64,000 nucleotides of DNA from Rhizobium etli 8C-3 (GTDB taxonomy: Bacteria > Pseudomonadota > Alphaproteobacteria > Rhizobiales > Rhizobiaceae). The number at the start of each line of letters is the position of its first letter. The stretch's first letter is position 1. Below, piece after piece: positions 11,562 through 22,360 of the stretch. The stretch is taken from contig NZ_CP017241.1 in NCBI RefSeq assembly GCF_001908375.1, positions 1,863,001 through 1,927,000 on the forward strand, in the 5' to 3' direction. The notes beneath the pieces were generated by a model. The model ran no database searches, had not been told where the DNA came from, and saw only the letters and a program-made list of their open reading frames with translations. A program made the position numbers and the translations under genes.

Positions 11562-11816
11562 ATGATTATGGAAGGCGTCGGCTGGATAGCGGCAATCATC
11601 ATCGGCGGTCTGGCAGGCTGGCTCGCCGGAAAGCTGATGGAAGCGCGATACGGCATTGTGCTGAACATCGTGCTCGGCATCGTCGGATCGGTGGTCGCGA
11701 CCGCCGTCCTGGCGCAGTTCCAAATCGAAGTGGCCGCAGGACGGCTCGGTTACTTTGTCACCGGCTTCCTCGGCGCCTGCCTGCTGATATTCATCGCCCG
11801 CCTCGTGCGGCGATAA
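11562..11816 (+). CDS. Second GlsB/YeaQ-family small membrane protein
   Basis: 84 residues with the same layout as the gene before it: WIAAIIIGGLAGWLAGKLM, then two more hydrophobic helices and a basic end (ARLVRR). The start may be the ATG at 11562 or the one at 11568 (MEGVG). Eight bases separate it from the previous gene, so the pair is probably a small operon from tandem duplication followed by divergence. It sits between lpdA and lipA without obvious functional tie to lipoate metabolism. Confidence 0.78.
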   Translation: MIMEGVGWIAAIIIGGLAGWLAGKLMEARYGIVLNIVLGIVGSVVATAVLAQFQIEVAAGRLGYFVTGFLGACLLIFIARLVRR

Positions 11817-11911
11817 ATGCACATCATGGTTCGAATTGTAAGGTTCGAGCAAAACCCTTATGTGCAGACGGATGACGAAGCCGCATGGGGCGGCGGAAAG
11901 TTGATACTGCA

Positions 11912-12883
11912 ATGGTAACCATTCTCGACACGATCAATTCCGACGCCAAGCGCGTGCGGCATCCGGAAAAGGCGAACCGCCCCGATACGGAAGTCATGCG
12001 CAAGCCGGACTGGATCCGCGTCAAGGCGCCGACCTCGAAGGGTTATGCCGAAACCCGCGCCATCGTGAAGGAAAACAACCTCGTCACCGTCTGCGAAGAG
12101 GCCGGCTGCCCGAATATTGGCGAGTGCTGGGACAAGAAGCACGCGACCTTCATGATCATGGGCGAGATCTGTACCCGCGCCTGTGCGTTCTGCAACGTCT
12201 CGACTGGCAAGCCGAACGCACTCGACATGGCAGAGCCTGAAAACGTCGCCAAGGCCGTGAAGGAGATGGGCCTTTCCCACGTCGTCATCACCTCGGTTGA
12301 CCGCGACGACCTGGAAGACGGCGGCGCTGAACATTTCGAGAAGGTGATCTTTGCGATCCGAGCCGCCTCGCCAGCAACCACGATCGAAATCCTGACGCCG
12401 GACTTCCTGCGCAAGCCGGGCGCGCTGGAGCGCGTCGTCGCCGCCAAGCCGGATGTCTTCAACCACAATCTGGAAACCGTGCCGTCGAATTACCTGACAG
12501 TCCGTCCCGGCGCCCGCTATTTCCACTCCATTCGCCTGCTGCAGCGCGTGAAGGAACTGGACCCGACGATGTTCACGAAGTCCGGCATCATGGTTGGCCT
12601 TGGCGAAGAGCGCAACGAAGTGCTCCAATTGATGGACGACCTGCGAACCGCCGACGTCGACTTCCTGACAATCGGCCAGTACCTGCAGCCGACCCGCAAG
12701 CACCACAAGATCGAGAAGTTCGTGACGCCGGATGAATTCAAGTCTTATGAAACCGTCGCCTACACCAAGGGCTTCCTGATGGTGGCATCGAGCCCGCTCA
12801 CCCGATCCTCGCACCACGCCGGCGACGACTTCGCCCGGTTGAGGGCGGCACGCGAAAAGAAACTGTTGATGGCGGCGGAATAA
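11912..12883 (+). CDS. lipA: Lipoyl synthase
   Basis: Radical-SAM enzyme that inserts two sulfurs into protein-bound octanoyl groups, here needed by pdhB, pdhC and other lipoyl proteins encoded elsewhere. The SAM cluster motif is CTRACAFC, and the auxiliary cluster cysteines are in [12 protein letters not shown]. The conserved end contains [18 protein letters not shown]. The ATG at 11912 ([18 protein letters not shown]) gives 323 residues and matches the family N-terminus; an ATG at 11885 in frame would add nine residues. It lies downstream of the pdh cluster on the same strand and is followed by a terminator. Confidence 0.95.
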   Translation: MVTILDTINSDAKRVRHPEKANRPDTEVMRKPDWIRVKAPTSKGYAETRAIVKENNLVTVCEEAGCPNIGECWDKKHATFMIMGEICTRACAFCNVSTGKPNALDMAEPENVAKAVKEMGLSHVVITSVDRDDLEDGGAEHFEKVIFAIRAASPATTIEILTPDFLRKPGALERVVAAKPDVFNHNLETVPSNYLTVRPGARYFHSIRLLQRVKELDPTMFTKSGIMVGLGEERNEVLQLMDDLRTADVDFLTIGQYLQPTRKHHKIEKFVTPDEFKSYETVAYTKGFLMVASSPLTRSSHHAGDDFARLRAAREKKLLMAAE

Positions 12884-12906
12884 TCAACGAAAGCTTGCAT
12901 TCTTTG

Positions 12907-12936
12907 AAAGCCGCGGCGATCCTCCCGCGGCTTTTT
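12907..12936 (+). terminator. Rho-independent terminator of lipA
   Basis: A perfect 10-bp stem (AAAGCCGCGG with CCGCGGCTTT), an 8-base loop and a T run, 23 bases after the lipA stop. Confidence 0.85.
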
Positions 12937-12950
12937 CGTTAGAGGATGCC

Positions 12951-13517
12951 ATGGCCTGGTTGAGCGATGTCAGGGATGCTGCCCATCGGTTGAAGACGGC
13001 TGATCGCGTACTGGTCATTGGCTGTTCCGGCGGCGGCAAGACCAGGCTTGCGCGGACGATTGCAACGCGCTTCAGCCTGCCTTTCGTTTCCATGGATCGC
13101 GAGTTCTTCTGGCTGCCGGGGTGGATCGCACGCGCTAGACCGGAGCAGCGCGCGCTGATAGCCGAACGGATCAAGGGAGATCGCTGGATCATGGACGGAA
13201 CCAACACGTCCAGCCTTGATCTCCGGCTGCCGCGGACCGATATCGTCTTGTGGGTCCGCATGCCGCGGCTGATGTGCCTTTGGGGCGCCGTCAGCCGCTG
13301 GCTGAAGTGGATCGGGCGCACACGGCCGGAAATGACGCCGGGATGCCCGGAGAAGATCGATCTCGAATTCCTGGGCTACATCTGGAACTTCGAGAACAAG
13401 CACTCGCCCATGGTTCTCGCCGCCATGGCCGCCCACGGGCCCGATGTGCCGGTTCTCCAGCTAAAAACACGCCGTCAGATACGCGAGCTTCTTGATCTTC
13501 TCGGTTCTGCCGCTTAA
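12951..13517 (+). CDS. P-loop NTPase of the adenylate-kinase-like FlaR/topology-modulation type
   Basis: 188 residues with a Walker A loop VLVIGCSGGGKTRLAR near residue 25, FVSMDREFFW after the first helix, and WIMDGTNTSSLDLRL ahead of the hydrophobic Walker-B-like strand TDIVLWVRMPR. This pattern is that of small kinase-like proteins annotated as topology modulation protein or AAA family; the substrate is unknown. A Trp/Arg-rich middle part (WLKWIGRTRPEMTPGCPEK) is also typical of the family. The next gene begins ten bases after its stop. Confidence 0.75.
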   Translation: MAWLSDVRDAAHRLKTADRVLVIGCSGGGKTRLARTIATRFSLPFVSMDREFFWLPGWIARARPEQRALIAERIKGDRWIMDGTNTSSLDLRLPRTDIVLWVRMPRLMCLWGAVSRWLKWIGRTRPEMTPGCPEKIDLEFLGYIWNFENKHSPMVLAAMAAHGPDVPVLQLKTRRQIRELLDLLGSAA

Positions 13518-13526
13518 CTGCCGATC

Positions 13527-13973
13527 ATGCCGCAATTCGAAACGCATCACCGCGTCCCGCACTCCGCCGATCAGATGTTCGACCTCGTGGCCGACGTAGA
13601 ACGCTATCCCGAATTCCTGCCACTCTGCGAAGCCCTGAGCATCCGCAGCTGCAAGGAACGCGACGGCAAGATCTTGCTGATTGCCGACATGACTGTCGGC
13701 TACAAGGCGATTCGCGAGACCTTCACCACGCAGGTGCTGCTCAACAAGGGGGAGCGCTTCATCGACGTCAAATATATCGATGGTCCTTTCCGGTATCTCG
13801 ACAATCGCTGGCGCTTTGAAGAGGCCGGTGGTGACGGCTGTACCATCCATTTCTTCATCGACTACGAGTTCAAGAGCCGGATCCTTGGTGCGCTGATGGG
13901 CTCGATGTTCGACCGCGCCTTCCGCATGTTTTCCGAGGCCTTCGAAAAGAGGGCGGAAGCGATCTACCGGTAG
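13527..13973 (+). CDS. START-like coenzyme Q-binding protein, RatA/COQ10 family
   Basis: 148 residues with the family features: N-terminal VPHSADQMFDLVADVERYPE, the central FTTQVLLNKGERFIDVKYIDGPFRYL and the C-terminal amphipathic helix FDRAFRMFSEAFEKRAEAIY. Members bind ubiquinone or related lipids and support respiratory electron transfer (COQ10). The RatA toxin naming in E. coli is contested, so a role in quinone handling is the more cautious reading. It is likely cytoplasmic or peripheral to the membrane. Confidence 0.85.
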   Translation: MPQFETHHRVPHSADQMFDLVADVERYPEFLPLCEALSIRSCKERDGKILLIADMTVGYKAIRETFTTQVLLNKGERFIDVKYIDGPFRYLDNRWRFEEAGGDGCTIHFFIDYEFKSRILGALMGSMFDRAFRMFSEAFEKRAEAIYR

Positions 13974-14000
13974 CCGTCAGACGGCGCGTCCGGGCAGCTG

Positions 14001-14309
14001 TTACCGATCGAAGAAATGATCGAAATACCGATTTGCCGGATAGGCATATGCCCCCCGATCGATAAAGTTGCGCCGCGACAGGCAACTTCTCAGGGCCGCG
14101 TTGTAAACGAGGCTGAACGGATTGGGCGACCCTCTTCGCCAGGACATCGCCTCGTATTGGCAATATCCAAGAGCCCGATCGTATTTCGCCAGCAAGACCG
14201 GATCAGAATCGACGCGGATTCCATGATAGGTCTGATAGTTTGACGGGGCCTCGGCAGCCGATACGCAGCCCAGGCTCAAAACAACTCCCATTGCGGCCAG
14301 ATATCTCAT
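14001..14309 (-). CDS. Small secreted protein of unknown function
   Basis: 102 residues from the ATG at 14309, chosen because AAGGGG lies nine bases before it; the upstream in-frame Met codons have none. Residues 1-19 (MRYLAAMGVVLSLGCVSAA) look like a signal peptide; the Cys lies near a lipobox position, but the residue at -3 is Ser, so lipid attachment is doubtful. The mature part has two further cysteines (LGYCQYE, RSCLSRR) that could form a disulfide, and many aromatic residues. No family recognised. It is convergent with the RatA-like gene. Confidence 0.7.
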   Translation of the reverse strand: MRYLAAMGVVLSLGCVSAAEAPSNYQTYHGIRVDSDPVLLAKYDRALGYCQYEAMSWRRGSPNPFSLVYNAALRSCLSRRNFIDRGAYAYPANRYFDHFFDR

Positions 14310-14380
14310 CGACGTAACCCCTTGCGCAAAGAAATCCGGCATAGGAACGGGCGCCAGTGCTCTTTGTTCCAAGCGCAGGA

Positions 14381-14881
14381 TTACGCCCGGCTTTCCTGGA
14401 GTTCGATCAACATTTCCAGTGCGGTTTGTACAGTTGCAAGCCGCACCTTGCCGCGGCCGATATCGCCATAGAGCATCTTGCGGCGGATAAGCTCCCCGTT
14501 GCGCGATTTCGCCGCCAGATAAACCAGTCCGACCGGCTTTTCCGGCGAGCCCCCGCTCGGCCCGGCAATTCCGGTCACGGCGACCGCGACGTCGGCGCGG
14601 GAGCGGAAAAGGGCGCCGTGGGCCATTTGCACCGCAGTCTCCTCGGAGACGGCACCGAAGCTTTCGAGCGTGCGTTCTTGGACGCCGAGCATCTCGATCT
14701 TAGCGGTATTGGTATAGGTGACGAAACCGCGATCGAAGACTGATGAGGAGCCAGAGATCTCGGTGAGCGCGCCGGCGATCAGCCCGCCGGTGCAGGATTC
14801 AGCAGTTGAGATCATCTTCTTTGCCGTCGTGAACTCGCAGATGATGTTCTGTGCGAGCGAGAGGATGTCGGCCGTGAACAT
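14381..14881 (-). CDS. pncC: Nicotinamide-nucleotide amidohydrolase, CinA C-terminal family
   Basis: 166 residues. A stand-alone CinA C-terminal domain with the signature TAESCTGGLIAGALTEISG, then FVTYTNTAKIEMLGV and AVTGIAGPSGGSPEKPVG. PncC hydrolyses NMN to nicotinic acid mononucleotide in pyridine nucleotide salvage. Its ATG lies two bases after the ispDF stop codon (TGA-GT-ATG), so the two are translated from one message. A longer open frame continues upstream within ispDF but has no protein-like sequence there. Confidence 0.9.
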   Translation of the reverse strand: MFTADILSLAQNIICEFTTAKKMISTAESCTGGLIAGALTEISGSSSVFDRGFVTYTNTAKIEMLGVQERTLESFGAVSEETAVQMAHGALFRSRADVAVAVTGIAGPSGGSPEKPVGLVYLAAKSRNGELIRRKMLYGDIGRGKVRLATVQTALEMLIELQESRA

Positions 14882-14883
14882 AC

Positions 14884-16104
14884 TCACCCCTTTGCTGCGC
14901 GATAGACGACGGTTGCAGTTGCGATCGCCGCAATGCCCTCGCGGCGGCCGACGAAGCCGATGGTCTCGTTCGTCGTTGCCTTCACTGAGCAGCGGTCGAT
15001 CGAAATATCCAGAAATTCCGAAAGATTGGTCCGCATCGCGTCGCGGTAAGGGCCGACTTTCGGCGCTTCGGCAACGAGCGAGACGTCGGCATTCATGATC
15101 GTGCCTCCGCGATTGCGCACGATTTTCGCCGCATGTTCGAGGAAGATGCGCGAGGCGGCACCCTTCCATTGTGGGTCCGAAGGCGGGAAGTGATCGCCGA
15201 TATCGCCTGCGCCGCAGGTGGCAAGCAGCGCGTCCGTCAGGGCGTGCAGCGCGACGTCTGCATCCGAATGGCCCTTGAGCCGCTGGTCGTGCGGGATGAA
15301 GACGCCGCACAGCGTGACCCCATCGCCGGCTTCCAACTGATGCACGTCGTAGCCGTTGCCGGTGCGCACGTCGGGCAGCTGCGATGACGTAAGCCGGTCG
15401 TCGGCAAGGGTGATATCCCGTTTGACCGTCAGTTTCACGTTGTCGGCAGCACCTTCGACAATCGTGACGGGAATCCCCGCCCATTCGGCGATTGATGCGT
15501 CGTCTGTGAAATCCATGCGACCGATCTCGCTTGCCTTTTCATGCGCCGACAGGATGGTGTCGAAGGCAAAAGATTGCGGCGTCTGGGCCGCGAAAAGATG
15601 CTCGCGTGACACCGTTTCGAGGACCGTACCGGTAGCGTCCGCCCGCTTCAGCGTGTCGGCAACAGGCATTGCCGGTAGCACCGCCGGCGCACCGCCGGCA
15701 AGTATGTCGGCGATTCGATCGAGGAGTTGGTGGTCGAAGAAGGGGCGAACGGCGTCATGAATGAGAACATGCGTAATGCCTTTGTCTTTCAGGTGCCTCA
15801 GTCCGGCGAGAACGGACTGCTGTCGTGTTGCACCGCCGTGGACAGCTTCGATCGGCGTGGTCGACAGCAGCTGGCGAAATACCTTTGCGACCAGCGCGTC
15901 GTCGTCAGGATGGACGACGACGACGATGTGGGTGGCGTGCTCCCATGTCATGAATTTTTCAAGCGTATGCGTGATAACCGGCTTTCCGCCGATCAGGCGA
16001 TATTGCTTAGGACCCTCTTCATGCGAACCCGCCCGCTCGCCGCGGCCGGCAGCGACGATGACAATTCCAGCCGAGATCGGTTGCTTCGAATGCATTTGCG
16101 GCAT
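14884..16104 (-). CDS. ispDF: Bifunctional IspD/IspF: MEP cytidylyltransferase and MEcPP synthase
   Basis: 406 residues joining two steps of the non-mevalonate isoprenoid pathway. The IspD part (to about residue 230) has [28 protein letters not shown] and the later QTPQSF segment. The IspF part (from about 245) opens with [19 protein letters not shown] and has [18 protein letters not shown] with the metal-binding Asp/His. The fusion is common in alphaproteobacteria. The start is the ATG at 16104 (MPQM) or at 16095 (MHSKQ). It is divergent from dusB. Confidence 0.95.
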   Translation of the reverse strand: MPQMHSKQPISAGIVIVAAGRGERAGSHEEGPKQYRLIGGKPVITHTLEKFMTWEHATHIVVVVHPDDDALVAKVFRQLLSTTPIEAVHGGATRQQSVLAGLRHLKDKGITHVLIHDAVRPFFDHQLLDRIADILAGGAPAVLPAMPVADTLKRADATGTVLETVSREHLFAAQTPQSFAFDTILSAHEKASEIGRMDFTDDASIAEWAGIPVTIVEGAADNVKLTVKRDITLADDRLTSSQLPDVRTGNGYDVHQLEAGDGVTLCGVFIPHDQRLKGHSDADVALHALTDALLATCGAGDIGDHFPPSDPQWKGAASRIFLEHAAKIVRNRGGTIMNADVSLVAEAPKVGPYRDAMRTNLSEFLDISIDRCSVKATTNETIGFVGRREGIAAIATATVVYRAAKG

Positions 16105-16249
16105 AAATCCCTAAAAATGTGCGGACAGCGGCGCGACTGCTCTATCGCCTTCGCGGTTCGCTTTCCAGCATCTGCCCAAAAAATATCAATTCTCACCGAA
16201 GCCTCTTGGCAAGCCCTCTTAGTATGGCTAAAAATAGTGCAGCAGTATC

Positions 16250-17272
16250 GTGTGCCTGAAAGATAATCAATTGCATCCAATAAATCTTGCGGCGCCTTTG
16301 CAGATCGGAAACGTCTCCGTGCGCAACCGCGTTGTGCTGGCCCCGATGTCCGGCGTCACCGACATGCCTTTCAGGCAACTCGCCTGGCGCCATGGGGCGG
16401 GCCTGGTCGTAACCGAGATGGTAGCGAGCAGGGAGCTTATAAACAGCACGGCCGAATCATGGTCGCGATTGAGGGCTGCCGGCTTCAGGCCGCATATGGT
16501 TCAGCTCGCCGGCCGCGAGGCGCATTGGATGGCGCAGGCGGCCAAGATTGCGGCCGATAGTGGCGCCGACATCATCGATATCAATATGGGTTGTCCGGCC
16601 AAGAAGGTGATCGGCGGCTATTCCGGCTCGGCGCTGATGCGTGACCCCGATCATGCATTGAGCCTTATCGAGGCAACCGTGAAGGCGGTCGATATTCCGG
16701 TGACGCTGAAGATGCGGCTCGGCTGGGACGATAATTCGATTAACGCACCACAGATCGCCAAGCGTGCCGAAGATGCAGGGGTAAGGCTGGTCACCATTCA
16801 CGGCCGTACGCGCATGCAGTTTTACGAAGGCAAGGCGAATTGGGACGCGATCCGTGCCGTTCGCAACGCAATTTCGGTTCCGCTGATCGCGAACGGCGAT
16901 GTCGACACACAGGCAGATGCGCAGGAGATCCTTCGCCGCTCGGGCGCGGATATGGTGATGATCGGCCGTGGTTGTCAGGGGCGGCCATGGCATGCAGGCG
17001 TGCTCGCTGGCTCAGCTGCGCCGTCGCCTGAAACAATACCGGACATTGCAGTCGAGCACTACGAAATGATGCTGGATTTTTATGGCGAGGCCACGGCTAT
17101 CCGCCATGCGCGCAAGCACCTCGGCTGGTATCTGGAGCGCTTCGCACCGTCGCTGCCGGTTTCGCAGAAGGCGGAAATCATGACATCGCATAGACGGGCA
17201 GAAGTTGTCGCGCGCCTTCGCGATGCGCTGGCGGCCGGTTTGGAAATTTCAAAAGGCCGGGAGGCAGCCTAA
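16250..17272 (+). CDS. dusB: tRNA-dihydrouridine synthase, DusB/NifR3 family
   Basis: FMN enzyme reducing uridines in the tRNA D-loop. 340 residues with [15 protein letters not shown], the catalytic Cys in [10 protein letters not shown] (Cys115), [13 protein letters not shown] and [12 protein letters not shown]. The call uses a GTG start at 16250; a weak ribosome site leaves the exact start open. The dusB(nifR3)-ntrB-ntrC order is classical for alphaproteobacteria. Its TAA overlaps the ntrB ATG by one base (TAATG), giving translational coupling. Confidence 0.93.
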   Translation: MCLKDNQLHPINLAAPLQIGNVSVRNRVVLAPMSGVTDMPFRQLAWRHGAGLVVTEMVASRELINSTAESWSRLRAAGFRPHMVQLAGREAHWMAQAAKIAADSGADIIDINMGCPAKKVIGGYSGSALMRDPDHALSLIEATVKAVDIPVTLKMRLGWDDNSINAPQIAKRAEDAGVRLVTIHGRTRMQFYEGKANWDAIRAVRNAISVPLIANGDVDTQADAQEILRRSGADMVMIGRGCQGRPWHAGVLAGSAAPSPETIPDIAVEHYEMMLDFYGEATAIRHARKHLGWYLERFAPSLPVSQKAEIMTSHRRAEVVARLRDALAAGLEISKGREAA

Positions 17273-18414
17273 TGGATAAGGTTCAAGCCGATCATACCGG
17301 CGGCGTTGCGATGGCAGTGCTGAACGCGATTCAAAATCCGGTGGTGATGGTCGACGAGGCAGGCTTGATCGCCTTCGCGAACTGGGAGGCGGAATCGTTT
17401 TTCGGCGCCAGCGCGTCGCACCTCGCCCGTTACAAGATCTCCACCTTCATTCCGTTCGGAAGCCCGCTACTGGCCCTGATCGATCAGGTGCGGGAGCGCA
17501 GGGCGCCGGTCAACGAATACCGCGTCGATCTGAGTTCGCCCCGCCTTGGTCAGGACAAGCTTGTCGATATCTACGTCGCGCCGGTGATCAGTGAACCCGG
17601 CTCCGTCGTCGTGGTGTTCCAGGAGCGTTCGATGGCCGACAAGATCGACCGTCAGCTGACGCACCGTGCGGCTGCCCGGTCGGTGACGGGCCTTGCATCC
17701 ATGCTGGCCCACGAAATCAAGAACCCGCTCTCGGGCATTCGTGGTGCCGCCCAGCTTCTTGAGCAGTCGGTGGTCGATGAGGACCGCGCGCTGACGAGGC
17801 TCATTTGCGACGAGACAGACCGCATCGTGTCGCTGGTCGATCGCATGGAGGTTTTCTCCGACGAACGCCCTGTCGATCGTCTGCCCGTCAACATCCATTC
17901 GGTGCTCGACCACGTGAAGGCGGTGGCAAGGGCAGGCTTTGCCCGGCACATCCGCATCACAGAGAATTACGACCCGTCGCTGCCTGCAGTTTATGCCAAC
18001 CGCGACCAGCTCGTGCAGGTCTTCCTCAACCTCGTGAAGAATGCAGCCGAAGCGGTCGCAGACCGGCAGGACGGCGAGATCATGCTGACGACGGCCTATC
18101 GCCCCGGCATCCGCCTTTCTGTCGCCGGAACGCGCGAGAAAATCTCGCTGCCGCTGGAGTTCTGCGTGCAGGACAACGGTCCCGGAGTGCCGTCTGACTT
18201 GCTGCCGCATCTCTTCGATCCGTTCATCACCACGAAGACGAACGGCAGCGGCCTTGGCCTTGCACTTGTCGCCAAGATCATCGGCGATCACGGCGGCATC
18301 ATCGAATGCGACAGCCAGAACAACAAGACGACGTTCCGCGTCCTTATGCCGGCTTCCAAGGATGCTTCGGCCGATGATGCGGCAATTGCAAACCCAACAG
18401 GAACTTCTCGATGA
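17272..18414 (+). CDS. ntrB: Nitrogen regulation sensor histidine kinase NtrB
   Basis: 380 residues, soluble. An N-terminal PAS-like domain (residues about 10-125) precedes the dimerisation/phosphotransfer helix with [17 protein letters not shown] (phospho-accepting His147), and an ATPase domain with N box [11 protein letters not shown]1 DNGPGVP and G2 [12 protein letters not shown]. NtrB receives nitrogen status through PII and phosphorylates or dephosphorylates NtrC. It is in an operon with dusB and ntrC; the ntrC start overlaps its TGA by four bases. Confidence 0.95.
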   Translation: MDKVQADHTGGVAMAVLNAIQNPVVMVDEAGLIAFANWEAESFFGASASHLARYKISTFIPFGSPLLALIDQVRERRAPVNEYRVDLSSPRLGQDKLVDIYVAPVISEPGSVVVVFQERSMADKIDRQLTHRAAARSVTGLASMLAHEIKNPLSGIRGAAQLLEQSVVDEDRALTRLICDETDRIVSLVDRMEVFSDERPVDRLPVNIHSVLDHVKAVARAGFARHIRITENYDPSLPAVYANRDQLVQVFLNLVKNAAEAVADRQDGEIMLTTAYRPGIRLSVAGTREKISLPLEFCVQDNGPGVPSDLLPHLFDPFITTKTNGSGLGLALVAKIIGDHGGIIECDSQNNKTTFRVLMPASKDASADDAAIANPTGTSR

Positions 18415-19862
18415 CAGCAACGATCCTCGTGGCGGATGATGACGCGGCCATCCGTACCGTGCTAAACCAGGCGCTCAGCCGTGCAGGTTATGATGTTCGC
18501 ATCACCTCCAATGCCGCCACGCTCTGGCGCTGGGTGTCGGCTGGCGAGGGCGATCTGGTCGTGACTGACGTGGTGATGCCGGACGAGAATGCCTTCGATC
18601 TGCTTCCGAGAATCAAGAAGGCTCGTCCTGAGCTGCCGGTGCTCGTCATGAGCGCGCAGAACACCTTCATGACGGCCATCAAAGCGTCTGAGAAGGGCGC
18701 TTACGACTATCTTCCAAAGCCCTTCGACCTGACGGAACTCATCGGCATTATCGGTCGCGCGCTCGCAGAGCCGAAGAAGAAGCCTGCCAAGCTCGACGAA
18801 GACATGCAGGACGGCATGCCGCTTGTCGGCCGTTCGGCGGCCATGCAGGAAATCTATCGCGTGCTCGCCCGCCTCATGCAAACCGACCTGACGCTGATGA
18901 TCACGGGCGAATCCGGGACCGGAAAGGAGCTTGTGGCCCGCGCGCTGCACGATTACGGCAAGCGCCGCAACGGACCCTTTGTGGCGATCAACATGGCAGC
19001 CATCCCTCGTGACCTCATCGAATCCGAGCTCTTCGGTCACGAAAAGGGTGCCTTTACCGGCGCGCAGAACCGTTCCACCGGCCGCTTCGAACAGGCCGAA
19101 GGCGGCACGCTCTTCCTCGATGAAATCGGCGATATGCCGATGGACGCACAAACGCGTCTTTTGCGCGTCCTGCAGCAGGGCGAATATACGACCGTCGGCG
19201 GGCGTACGCCGATCCGCACGGACGTCCGCATCGTGGCGGCGACCAACAAGGACCTGAAGCAGGCAATCAACCAGGGGCTCTTCCGCGAGGATCTCTATTA
19301 CCGCTTGAACGTCGTCCCGCTGCGCCTTCCGCCGTTGCGCGACCGAGCCGAGGATATCCCCGACCTTGTTCGGCACTTCATTCAGCAGGCCGAAAAGGAA
19401 GGGCTCGGTACCAAGAGGTTTGACCAGGAAGCTATCGAGTTGATGAAGGCCTATGCCTGGCCGGGCAATGTGCGCGAGTTGGAGAACCTTATCCGCCGAT
19501 TGGTGGCACTTTATCCACAGGACGTGATCACCCGCGAGATAATCGAAGCCGAGCTTCGTTCAGACGTGCCGGACAGCCCGATCGACAAGGGGCCGATCCG
19601 TGCGGGATCGATGACGATTGCTCAGGCGGTGGAAGAAAACATGCGAACCTATTTCGCAAGTTTCGGCGACAATCTGCCGCCTCCGGGCCTTTACGATCGG
19701 GTGCTGACGGAACTGGAATATCCGCTGATCCTCGCCGCATTGACGGCCACGCGCGGCAATCAGATCAAAGCGGCGGATTTGCTCGGACTGAACCGCAATA
19801 CGCTGCGCAAAAAGATCCGCGAACTCGGCGTCTCCGTTTACAGAAGCTCTCGAACAGCTTGA
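18411..19862 (+). CDS. ntrC: Nitrogen regulation response regulator NtrC (sigma-54 activator)
   Basis: 483 residues: receiver domain with phospho-acceptor Asp53 (VVTDVVMP), a sigma-54 AAA+ domain with Walker [14 protein letters not shown] (about 165-177), the sigma-54 contact loop GAFTGA (213-218) and Walker [13 protein letters not shown], and a Fis-type helix-turn-helix ([20 protein letters not shown]). Phosphorylated NtrC activates nitrogen-scavenging genes from sigma-54 promoters. It is coupled to ntrB through an ATGA overlap. Confidence 0.96.
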   Translation: MTATILVADDDAAIRTVLNQALSRAGYDVRITSNAATLWRWVSAGEGDLVVTDVVMPDENAFDLLPRIKKARPELPVLVMSAQNTFMTAIKASEKGAYDYLPKPFDLTELIGIIGRALAEPKKKPAKLDEDMQDGMPLVGRSAAMQEIYRVLARLMQTDLTLMITGESGTGKELVARALHDYGKRRNGPFVAINMAAIPRDLIESELFGHEKGAFTGAQNRSTGRFEQAEGGTLFLDEIGDMPMDAQTRLLRVLQQGEYTTVGGRTPIRTDVRIVAATNKDLKQAINQGLFREDLYYRLNVVPLRLPPLRDRAEDIPDLVRHFIQQAEKEGLGTKRFDQEAIELMKAYAWPGNVRELENLIRRLVALYPQDVITREIIEAELRSDVPDSPIDKGPIRAGSMTIAQAVEENMRTYFASFGDNLPPPGLYDRVLTELEYPLILAALTATRGNQIKAADLLGLNRNTLRKKIRELGVSVYRSSRTA

Positions 19863-20089
19863 CAAGGCTGCAGCCCGCGTTGCATTTTCGCCACAATGCG
19901 TTGCTTAAAGGTCACGCATAGGGTTTGGACTTCGCCATTCGCATCGAGGCTGCTGAAGCTCATGTTTCAGGCTGTCCGGCGCCGTTTCAGCAGATGGCTG
20001 AGACGCCGGGAGCTTTGCATGCATGGCGATCATATCCATTCGATGAACCGTGACATACCGGCTCTTCTGCCGCTTGGAGTGATGACTTA
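19863..20089. other. Gap between ntrC and ntrY
   Basis: About 227 bases. A 64-codon frame (19896-20090) ends in a TAATG overlap with the ntrY start, but its product is Arg-rich without family character, so I do not call it a gene. The gap is long enough to hold a separate ntrYX promoter. Confidence 0.4.
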
Positions 20090-22360
20090 ATGAAGCAGGA
20101 AGCGCCACCGCCTGCGGCAGATGGCGACACGGTCTCGACCGTTACCGATCGCCGTGCGCTGTTTGCGCTGCCGGGTCTCGTCCTGGCCGGGGGCGCTTTG
20201 CTCTGTGCGACGCTGACGCTCTTCATTCTGCTGGGTGTAACGCCGATCGACCCGACCACCCGCGTCGTCATCACTTCGGTCGTGGTGAATTCCTTCTTCG
20301 TGCTTGCATTGATAGCGCTGATCGGACGTGAAGTTGCGCGGTTGCTCAAAGCGCGCACGCGCGGGCGCGCCGCTGCCCGCTTGCACATCCGGATCGTTGT
20401 CCTGTTCTCGATCGTCGCCATCACGCCGGCGATCCTGGTGGCGATCTTTGCAAGTATCACGCTGAATGCCGGGCTCGACCGCTGGTTCGCGCTGCGCACG
20501 CAATCCATCGTCAGTTCGTCGCGCAATATCGGCCAAGCTTACATGATGGAGAACGCCAGCTATCTGCAGGGGCAGACCATCTCCATGGCGAACGACCTGG
20601 AACGCAACCGGGTGCTTTATAACCTCGACCGCACAGGCTTCGGAGAGTTGATGACGCGTCAGGCGCGGGGGCGCGGGCTTTTGGGCGCATTCCTGGTTGA
20701 AAGCGACGGAACTGTCATCGTTCAGGCAGACATCAAGACCGAGAAGCCATTACCCGCCATTCCCCAGGATGCCCTGCAAAAAGCCGCCGCCGGCCAGCCG
20801 ACGCTCATCCCGCCGGGCGTAACCAACCTCGTCGGCGCCATCATCAAACTCGAGCAGATTCCAAGCGCGTTCCTCTACACCGTTCGCGCCGTCGATCCGA
20901 AGGTCATGGGCGCCATGCGCATGATGGAGGAGAATGCGACGGAATACCGTTCCATGGAGGCCGGCCGCGTCTCGCTGCAGATTGCCTTCGCGGTTCTCTA
21001 TATCGGCTTTGCCCTGATCGTGCTGCTTGCGGCGATCTGGACGGCTATTGCCGTTGCCGACCGGATCGTCCGCCCGATCCGCCTGCTGATCACCGCCGCC
21101 GACAGCGTGGCGTCCGGCAACATGGATATCGTCGTGCCTGTTCATGCGGTGGATGGCGACGTTGCAAACCTGTCCCGCACGTTCAACAAGATGATTTCGG
21201 AAATCCGCACACAGCGTGACGAGATTCTGGAGGCGAAGGACGAGGTCGACGACCGCCGCCGCTTCATAGAGGCCGTGCTGTCGGGTGTCACCGCCGCAGT
21301 GATAGGCGTCGAGAGCGACCGGCGGATCACCATCGTCAACAGTTCGGCCGAGACGCTGATGTCGCTGCCGGCGCGCGAGATGCTCGGGAAGCAGTTGAAT
21401 GAAATTGCTCCCGAAGTCGATCACGTGCTGACCGAAGCCGCATCGCGCTACCGCGGCGATTTCCGCAAGCAGATTGCCCTTGTACGCGGCGGAACGGTGC
21501 GAACGCTGAGCGTGCAGGTCACGCGCGAGGAAGTTCGCGATACGAGCGATTCCTACGTGATCACCCTCGACGACATTACCGATCTCGTGATTGCGCAGCG
21601 CTCGACGGCCTGGGGCGACGTGGCAAGACGCATCGCCCATGAAATTAAAAACCCTCTGACGCCGATCCAGCTGTCGGCTGAACGCATCCAGCGCCGTTAC
21701 GGAAAGCAGATCAATCAGGAGGACCGCGCGGTTTTCGATCAATGTACCGATACGATCATCCGGCAGGTAGGCGATATCGGTCGCATGGTCGACGAGTTCT
21801 CGGCCTTTGCACGCATGCCCAAGCCGACGAAGGAAAAGACCGATCTGCGCAATATTCTTCGCGATGCCATCTTTCTGCGCGAGATGGGCAATACGCATGT
21901 GAGTTTCCTGCAGGAGTTCGGCGACAAGCCGCTGGAGGGCCAGTTCGACAGCCGCATGTTGGGCCAGGCATTCGGAAATCTGATCAAGAACGCGGTCGAA
22001 TCCATCGAGGCGGTCCCGAGCGGCGAACGCGATCAACGGAAGGTTCTCGTCAGGGCGTCGCTGGACGAGAGCCGCGACCGCTTCACGGTCGACGTCATCG
22101 ACAACGGCCGGGGACTGCCGGTGGAGAACCGGCACAGCATCCTGGAGCCCTACATGACGATGCGGGAGAAGGGCACTGGCCTCGGCCTCGCAATCGTCAA
22201 GAAGATTATTGAAGAGCATGGCGGGCAGTTGGAACTGCATGATGCGCCCGCCGATTTCGACCAGGGAAGGGGGGCCATGATCCGCGTGCATCTGCCGCGT
22301 CTCGAGCCGGTTCCTGCCGCCCCGGCCTCAAATGACAAGGAAAGTGTGTATGGCCTCTGA
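20090..22360 (+). CDS. ntrY: Transmembrane nitrogen-regulation sensor kinase NtrY
   Basis: 756 residues. Three hydrophobic segments lie in the first 135 residues, then a periplasmic sensor region, a fourth membrane helix (LYIGFALIVLLAAIWTAIAV), HAMP, a PAS domain (VTAAVIGVESDRRITIVNSS) and the kinase core with [20 protein letters not shown] (His517), N box NLIKNAVESI and G2 GTGLGLAIVKKI. NtrY acts with NtrX in nitrogen, nitrate and redox responses. The ATG follows TTGGAGTGATGA. Its last codons overlap the ntrX start by 11 bases. Confidence 0.94.
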   Translation: MKQEAPPPAADGDTVSTVTDRRALFALPGLVLAGGALLCATLTLFILLGVTPIDPTTRVVITSVVVNSFFVLALIALIGREVARLLKARTRGRAAARLHIRIVVLFSIVAITPAILVAIFASITLNAGLDRWFALRTQSIVSSSRNIGQAYMMENASYLQGQTISMANDLERNRVLYNLDRTGFGELMTRQARGRGLLGAFLVESDGTVIVQADIKTEKPLPAIPQDALQKAAAGQPTLIPPGVTNLVGAIIKLEQIPSAFLYTVRAVDPKVMGAMRMMEENATEYRSMEAGRVSLQIAFAVLYIGFALIVLLAAIWTAIAVADRIVRPIRLLITAADSVASGNMDIVVPVHAVDGDVANLSRTFNKMISEIRTQRDEILEAKDEVDDRRRFIEAVLSGVTAAVIGVESDRRITIVNSSAETLMSLPAREMLGKQLNEIAPEVDHVLTEAASRYRGDFRKQIALVRGGTVRTLSVQVTREEVRDTSDSYVITLDDITDLVIAQRSTAWGDVARRIAHEIKNPLTPIQLSAERIQRRYGKQINQEDRAVFDQCTDTIIRQVGDIGRMVDEFSAFARMPKPTKEKTDLRNILRDAIFLREMGNTHVSFLQEFGDKPLEGQFDSRMLGQAFGNLIKNAVESIEAVPSGERDQRKVLVRASLDESRDRFTVDVIDNGRGLPVENRHSILEPYMTMREKGTGLGLAIVKKIIEEHGGQLELHDAPADFDQGRGAMIRVHLPRLEPVPAAPASNDKESVYGL

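Noticed and set aside
14884..15484. Upstream extension of pncC over ispDF
   Set aside because: Arg/Cys-rich, unlike CinA proteins; the start at 14881 sits two bases after the ispDF stop.
19896..20090. Small ORF ending in a TAATG overlap with ntrY
   Set aside because: Basic, non-conserved-looking product and no ribosome site; the overlap is probably chance.
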